Below, piece by piece: positions 58,458 to 64,000 of a stretch of DNA of 64,000 nt. The stretch comes from Ganoderma boninense. Its lineage: Eukaryota > Basidiomycota > Agaricomycetes > Polyporales > Polyporaceae. The translations under genes were made by a program, and so were the position numbers. The notes beneath the pieces were generated by a model. It worked only from the letters and a program-made list of their open reading frames with translations. It ran no database searches and was not told the DNA's origin. Each line of letters starts with the position of its first letter. Position 1 is the first letter of the stretch. The DNA is taken from the NCBI GenBank assembly GCA_002900995.3, contig CM035307.1, positions 930,001-994,000 of the forward strand, read 5' to 3'.

Positions 58458-60236
58458 TCAAGGCTGCACGCTCGTCGCAGCGGCCTCCGCAATGTCTGCC
58501 TTCACCCGCGCCAGGGGTATGAGGGGATCGTTGGACGAGAGAGAACGGTCAGCGAAGACGATGGGCGATGGGGAGCGGGACGGCGCCATGGCCTCGATCG
58601 CGCGGTCGACCTCGCGCCCGACGCGCGTGGTGGAGAGGGCATCGTTCAAGGAGACCTTGCGGAGGTCGAGGACGAGGCGCTGCCCGGCGGCGATCATGAG
58701 GCAGAGGGTGAAGGTGTTGCCGAGCATGTTCAGTGGGCGCTGTCAGGACCTCAGGGTTAGTACGGGGACGGTCGGACCTGGGTCCGAGTGGACTTACGTC
58801 TCCGTAGAAGGCCCTACAATAAGTAGTAAGACAAGTTTCAGTTTCAGTATCCGAGGGTCTTGGCCGTCATCATGGACGATATGAAATGGGGACTCACCAT
58901 ACGAAGATATTAAACAGGGAACTGAAGAGCGTTAAGACAAAATACAGGATGGCTGCGAGCCGACGAGGGATTAGTTGGAATGAGGAACGGAGGACTGTGA
59001 GTTGACTAACCGTCACGTATTATAACTCTAACAATAGGGAGCTGCCATGCTAAATGAGCTGGAAGTCGAACTTCCGAATAGAGACCATCGTGAGGACGAA
59101 AATGGCGCATTCTAGGATAAGACTGTGAGTAGGACAGAAGTGTCAGTGTCGTCATCCTGAGATGAAATCATTTTCCTGACCTTGGAATCCACAGAATCCA
59201 CTGTAGGGTGGTGGTCAGATACATGACATGATAGTAGGTAACAAGGAGACACTCACGGAGAGAGCTGTACCGCACAACCCGGTCAGCACAACTTCACAAG
59301 TGTGATGGGAAGGTATGATACGCGCAAGGAATGTACTCTATGCATGTCCCCACCACGAACGAAAACGGGTATCCGTCATCTACACTCGTGCATGTCAGTC
59401 GGAACGACAAGGGCAGGCGACCCGCATATAGTACACATGGCAGGACGTACAACCGACGGAGATGATTGCCCACATGAGGATGGCAATGCTGGCGGCCGCA
59501 TAGACGATGAAGAGGGTGGCGAGCACAAGGAGGATCTTGACATGCCGTCCCCACGTCGCCCACGCTCGTAATAGCACAAGCACTGACAAACGCGCACGCA
59601 GGTTTGATGATGGTCGACTGGACGCTCAGCGGTGCACTCGGAGGTGACGTACCGTGGACCGACGCGTATGACGCGAACAGGATGAGCGACAGCGCGAGCG
59701 TCGAGTTGTAGCAAAACTAATGCGGAGCCGAGCATCCTGAAGTCCAGATGAGAATCGGAGGATATGGATAGGGCTCACGTCGCGCTCGCTGCTGCGCCAG
59801 ATCCCGAGCATCTGCAAGGTGCATGCTCCCAGAGACACCAAGCTCCCGTAACGATTGCAGACGTAGAGGATCTTGACTGTCGACCAACGCGCCGGCCAGA
59901 TGTGTCTGGCCTGTGGGGCAAGGATAAGGGCGCTTGATGCCATGCATGATGCGAGGTGGAGACGTACCTCGTCCGGGAGGGCCTCGAACGCCTCGGCGAC
60001 AAGGATCGCATATCCAGCAAGCGTAAGGGCGCTGAGAGGATGTTCGGACGCTATACATCGAATGCCAACGGTCATATACACTCACCGGGCCCAGAAGAGG
60101 TCGTGGTAGTACTGAGCATCTAGTGTAGATAGGTCACGGGCGGCCAAGCTACCACTAGAACAGGATTGATTGTGGGTCAGAAACCTCTTCGGAGCCACAG
60201 TGAAAGAGCTCATAGGAACGGTATCACTCACTGCAT
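58458..60236 (-). CDS. Seven-helix membrane protein of the DUF6533 family
   Basis: Start ATG 60236-60234, spliced after two codons (ATG CA|GTGAGT .. TTCTAG) to GSLAARDLSTLDAQYYHDLF. Helices, spread over many small exons: ALTLAGYAILVAEAFEALPD, VCNRYGSLVSLGACTLQMLG, TLALSLILFASYASVH, LVLLRAWATWGRHVKILLVL ending in VYAAASIAILMWAIIS, then SILYFVLTLFSSLFNIFVW and AFYGDAPLNMLGNTFTLCLM. The C-terminal tail is soluble (LVLDLRKVSLNDALSTTRVG). Stop TGA near 58458. The helix pattern and the RYGSL motif are typical of the very numerous DUF6533 proteins of Agaricomycetes, of unknown function and sometimes likened to receptors. Exon joins between helices 4 and 6 were not all resolved. Confidence 0.78.
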
Positions 60237-61203
60237 GCTCCCATGTGGCTCCAACCGTCGAGTAAAGCGGCGCTCGCAGGTAAGAGGGTCGCTTGAAGCT
60301 ACAGCGTCGTTGACGAAAGACTCGAGAGGGGAAAAGGCGGGTCAGCTGCGGTTTGGCATGCAGGCAGGGAAAACAGAGACGAGTCGACGACGAGTGAAAG
60401 GGTTGGAAAACCGGGGGCGGGAGGCGACGCGAACCATGGGAGAAATGTCAGGCTCCGAGGATCGTGGGTGTATGGCGAGCGATTCTAGTCCTCGGTTGGC
60501 TCCCACTCAGGGCACTAACCTCGGGTCGAGATCCGTCGGCGAGATTTCTACAGCATGTGAGAGTTTGGAGCACCGTCCAAACAGAAAAAATGCCATAATG
60601 TCCCCGCGTCAATGTCAAAAATGTGGGTAACAATGTGCCGCTGGACCGGCGGTGTAAAAGACCGGGAAAGAGAGGAGGGAGGTTGGCATGGGCACTACAC
60701 TTATAAGACGGAACTATGTTGGGCAGATCTTGCCAGATATTTCAGCCAGAGACAGCCATGCCTTGGGCTCGGAAGACCCTTCAAAGGATGGGTCCCCAAT
60801 GACCAGCGGTTCTGCCGAGCGACAGAGATTGTAAGAGGCTCACAGGCAGCCCTGACAGGAAGCATGTGGGACTTCCGACTCCCGACAACCGGTGTGAGAG
60901 TCCTCTTTGCTCCCGCCGGCTTCACGACGAATTTGGTGATCAACCTTGTTACTGAAAATGAAAATCGAGGGACAGGCATGTCGATCTCACCGTACGCTGT
61001 TGGCCTGCGACCACCATTCCATATGAATGAGCGTATATGGACTTATATGGACACAGACACGAATGTCGGGAACGAAAGACCCATCGTTTCCTAAAAATGC
61101 TGCAAGCGCAGCATCGCTCCGTAAGCAGCATACCCACCGCACTAATTGCATGAGATGATCAGAATGACGAGAGCGGAAGCAAATGTATTGGGATGGCGCA
61201 CGG
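60237..61203. other. Intergenic, 967 bp
   Basis: Promoter side of the DUF6533 gene and 3' UTR of RRP7. No further feature supported. Confidence 0.5.
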
Positions 61204-62403
61204 TCAGTAGGGCTTGAACTTCCGCGACTGCTTCAGTTTCTCGATCTTCGCCTTGTCCTCCTCAAACTTCTTCTTGAGGTCGATAATTTCTGCAGAAGCG
61301 GTGATAAGCATCGGCGCACGACAGTCGCATGCTCGTCGGGCCACCATGCATCCGCATCCGAAAACAACGCACCTTTCCTCTTCTTCTCGTGTATCTGGAA
61401 CGCATAGAACGCGTCCTTTTCTTTCTTCTCCTTCTTCCTATGCCGCTTGCCGCCGACGCCAGTTCCAGTTCCAGTCGCAGCTCCAGCCCCCGCACCTGCC
61501 TCGGCCTGCTCGTCCATGAACCGCTTGCTCGCGACACCGACCCCACCACCAAGGGTCTTGCCGTACGCGCCCCCGCGGGTGACCAGCGTGAAGCCGTCCT
61601 CGTCGACGATCGCCTCGCCCTTCTTGTACTTGCTCTCCTGCCGCTTCTTCGCCTGCTCGTGCTCGAACGCCTCCATCCACGAGTCCGCGTGTGCACGCAC
61701 AACGTCCAGGGGAGGCCGTAACGCCGCATAGAGAGCCTTGTAATGCTCGAGACCCAAGGGGGTCTCGCGGTCGATGGGCCAAGGATAAGGTTTTGCTGGG
61801 GGTTTGAGCGCGCGCGCGAGGGAGGAGCTGTCCAGGAAGACGACGTAGGCCGTGTGCCCCGTCCGCCGGAATGTCCGTAGTGGCACAGAGGGCAGAGGCA
61901 CGACCTTCGGGGCCTCGGGCTCGCTGATTTTCCGTTTCTTCTTCGGCCGCGAGGGCCCATCATCGTCCTCCTCTGAACCGGAGTCTTCGTCGTCGCCGCT
62001 CTCCTCCTCTCCAGCCTCTCCTTCGTCCTCATCCTCGTCCTCCTCCAACTCAGGCTCCGTCGCGCCACCGCCTCCACTTGTGCTGAACACCACCCTCTCT
62101 ACTGTGCCACTGGCCTTGAACAGCAGTGTCAGCTCGCGCTCCGTCGCGTCCGGCGGCACGTTCACGAGGAAGAGTGTGCGGCCGTCAGGCAACTCCTCCT
62201 TCTGCTTGCCCTTCGCATTCTTGTGTTTCAGCGCCGAGTGGGCGCGTGCATAGATGATGTGAGTCGCAGACGGCGAGTAAGCAACAGGCAAGACGGTGAA
62301 GCCAGAGATTGTAGTGGGGAGCGAGGAGCTGGAGGCCGTAGGTAGAATCGGGCGCGGCGGCGTACTTTTCTTTTGGCTTCGCCGACTTTGAGGAACGCCC
62401 CAT
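61204..62403 (-). CDS. RRP7: Ribosomal RNA-processing protein 7
   Basis: Start ATG 62403-62401 (MGRSSKSAKPKEK), a 37-nt intron at 62329-62365, then SSLPTTISGFTVLPVAYSPS, the standard Rrp7 start. An RRM-like domain follows: GRTLFLVNVPPDATERELTL and LFKASGTVERVVFS, with a fungal acidic insert (EEDEDEDEGEAGEEESGDD) and then TGHTAYVVFLDSSSLARAL. The C-terminal Rrp7 domain is YGKTLGGGVGVASKRF, DAFYAFQIHEKKRK and, after an intron near 61290-61375, IIDLKKKFEEDKAKIEKLKQ ending SRKFKPY at TGA 61206-61204. Rrp7 is part of the UTP-C/CK2 module of the small-subunit processome in the nucleolus. Secure assignment from the C-terminal motif. Confidence 0.93.
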
Positions 62404-62831
62404 CGCTAGAGTTCGAAGGACAAGAGCTGAGCAGGTGCGAGTGGGTATGTTGCGCACAACCAAGCGAGTCGTGATAGCAGGCAGCAGATGTGGGTAGCAC
62501 TCGGAGACATTCGAGAGAAAATGTCCTAATGCCCTCTCCCGTTTTGGCAATTGTTTGGCAATGGCCTCCAAACCAAACAAACGAATATCGGGCGCTTCCT
62601 TCCCCGCATTTAGCAGCTTTATAACCCGGAGACTAGGTAGCTGGATAACGCCACGGACCCGGGTGTTTAGCCGTTTCGAAGCAGTTCTTTGGAGAGGGCT
62701 GAACCATGTATACCGAGAGATGAGCTTCTCATACTGACTTGCTTTGTAGAAGAACACCGTCTTGTTCCAATTGGCCGACCAATCCAGTAAAACACAGACG
62801 GTCCTCATGCCATTGCGGAGCTGAGCTACTG
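62404..62831. other. Intergenic, 428 bp
   Basis: Between RRP7 and CDC7, both minus strand. RRP7 promoter and CDC7 3' UTR; nothing else seen. Confidence 0.5.

Positions 62832-64000
<1,169 letters not shown>

Overview
This window is nuclear DNA of a filamentous basidiomycete, most likely an Agaricomycete (mushroom or polypore type). The reasons are the GC-rich, intron-dense genes with short GT..AG introns (mostly 50-95 nt), the DUF6533-type seven-helix membrane protein, the expanded F-box-like proteins, a secreted sedolisin, a P450, and several single-copy fungal housekeeping genes. There are no prokaryotic features. Both ends cut through genes: a coiled-coil protein on the left and a CDC7 kinase on the right.

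Layout. 1-12 kb is a housekeeping block: a coiled-coil/ER-repeat protein, a large UBA + zinc-finger + E2 ubiquitin-conjugating protein, an AIR1/2-type zinc-knuckle protein (TRAMP complex) and, divergently, a CAF16 ABC ATPase (CCR4-NOT associated). 12-24 kb holds an OPY2-like membrane anchor, an F-box protein, a peroxisomal adenine-nucleotide carrier, a 384-bp TA-flanked inverted-repeat element (Tc1/mariner-type MITE) and ATG22. 24.5-39.2 kb is a lineage-expanded tandem array of seven paralogous F-box-like genes, all on the + strand, interrupted by one secreted aldose 1-epimerase. 39.5-54 kb holds SPT3 (SAGA), a long low-complexity coiled-coil/RG-rich protein, a membrane-anchored alpha/beta hydrolase, a sedolisin protease and a WBP2-like GRAM protein. 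54-64 kb holds a cytochrome P450, a DUF6533 membrane protein, RRP7 (ribosome biogenesis) and CDC7.

The main points of interest are the tandem F-box-like array with two paralog subtypes and decaying members, the unusual domain combination of the E2 protein, the MITE, and a set of single-base reading-frame breaks in otherwise well-preserved genes (OPY2-like, two array members, P450, RG-rich gene). These breaks are either pseudogenization or consensus indel errors. All exon joins were read by eye from splice signals and protein continuity; nothing was searched against a database.
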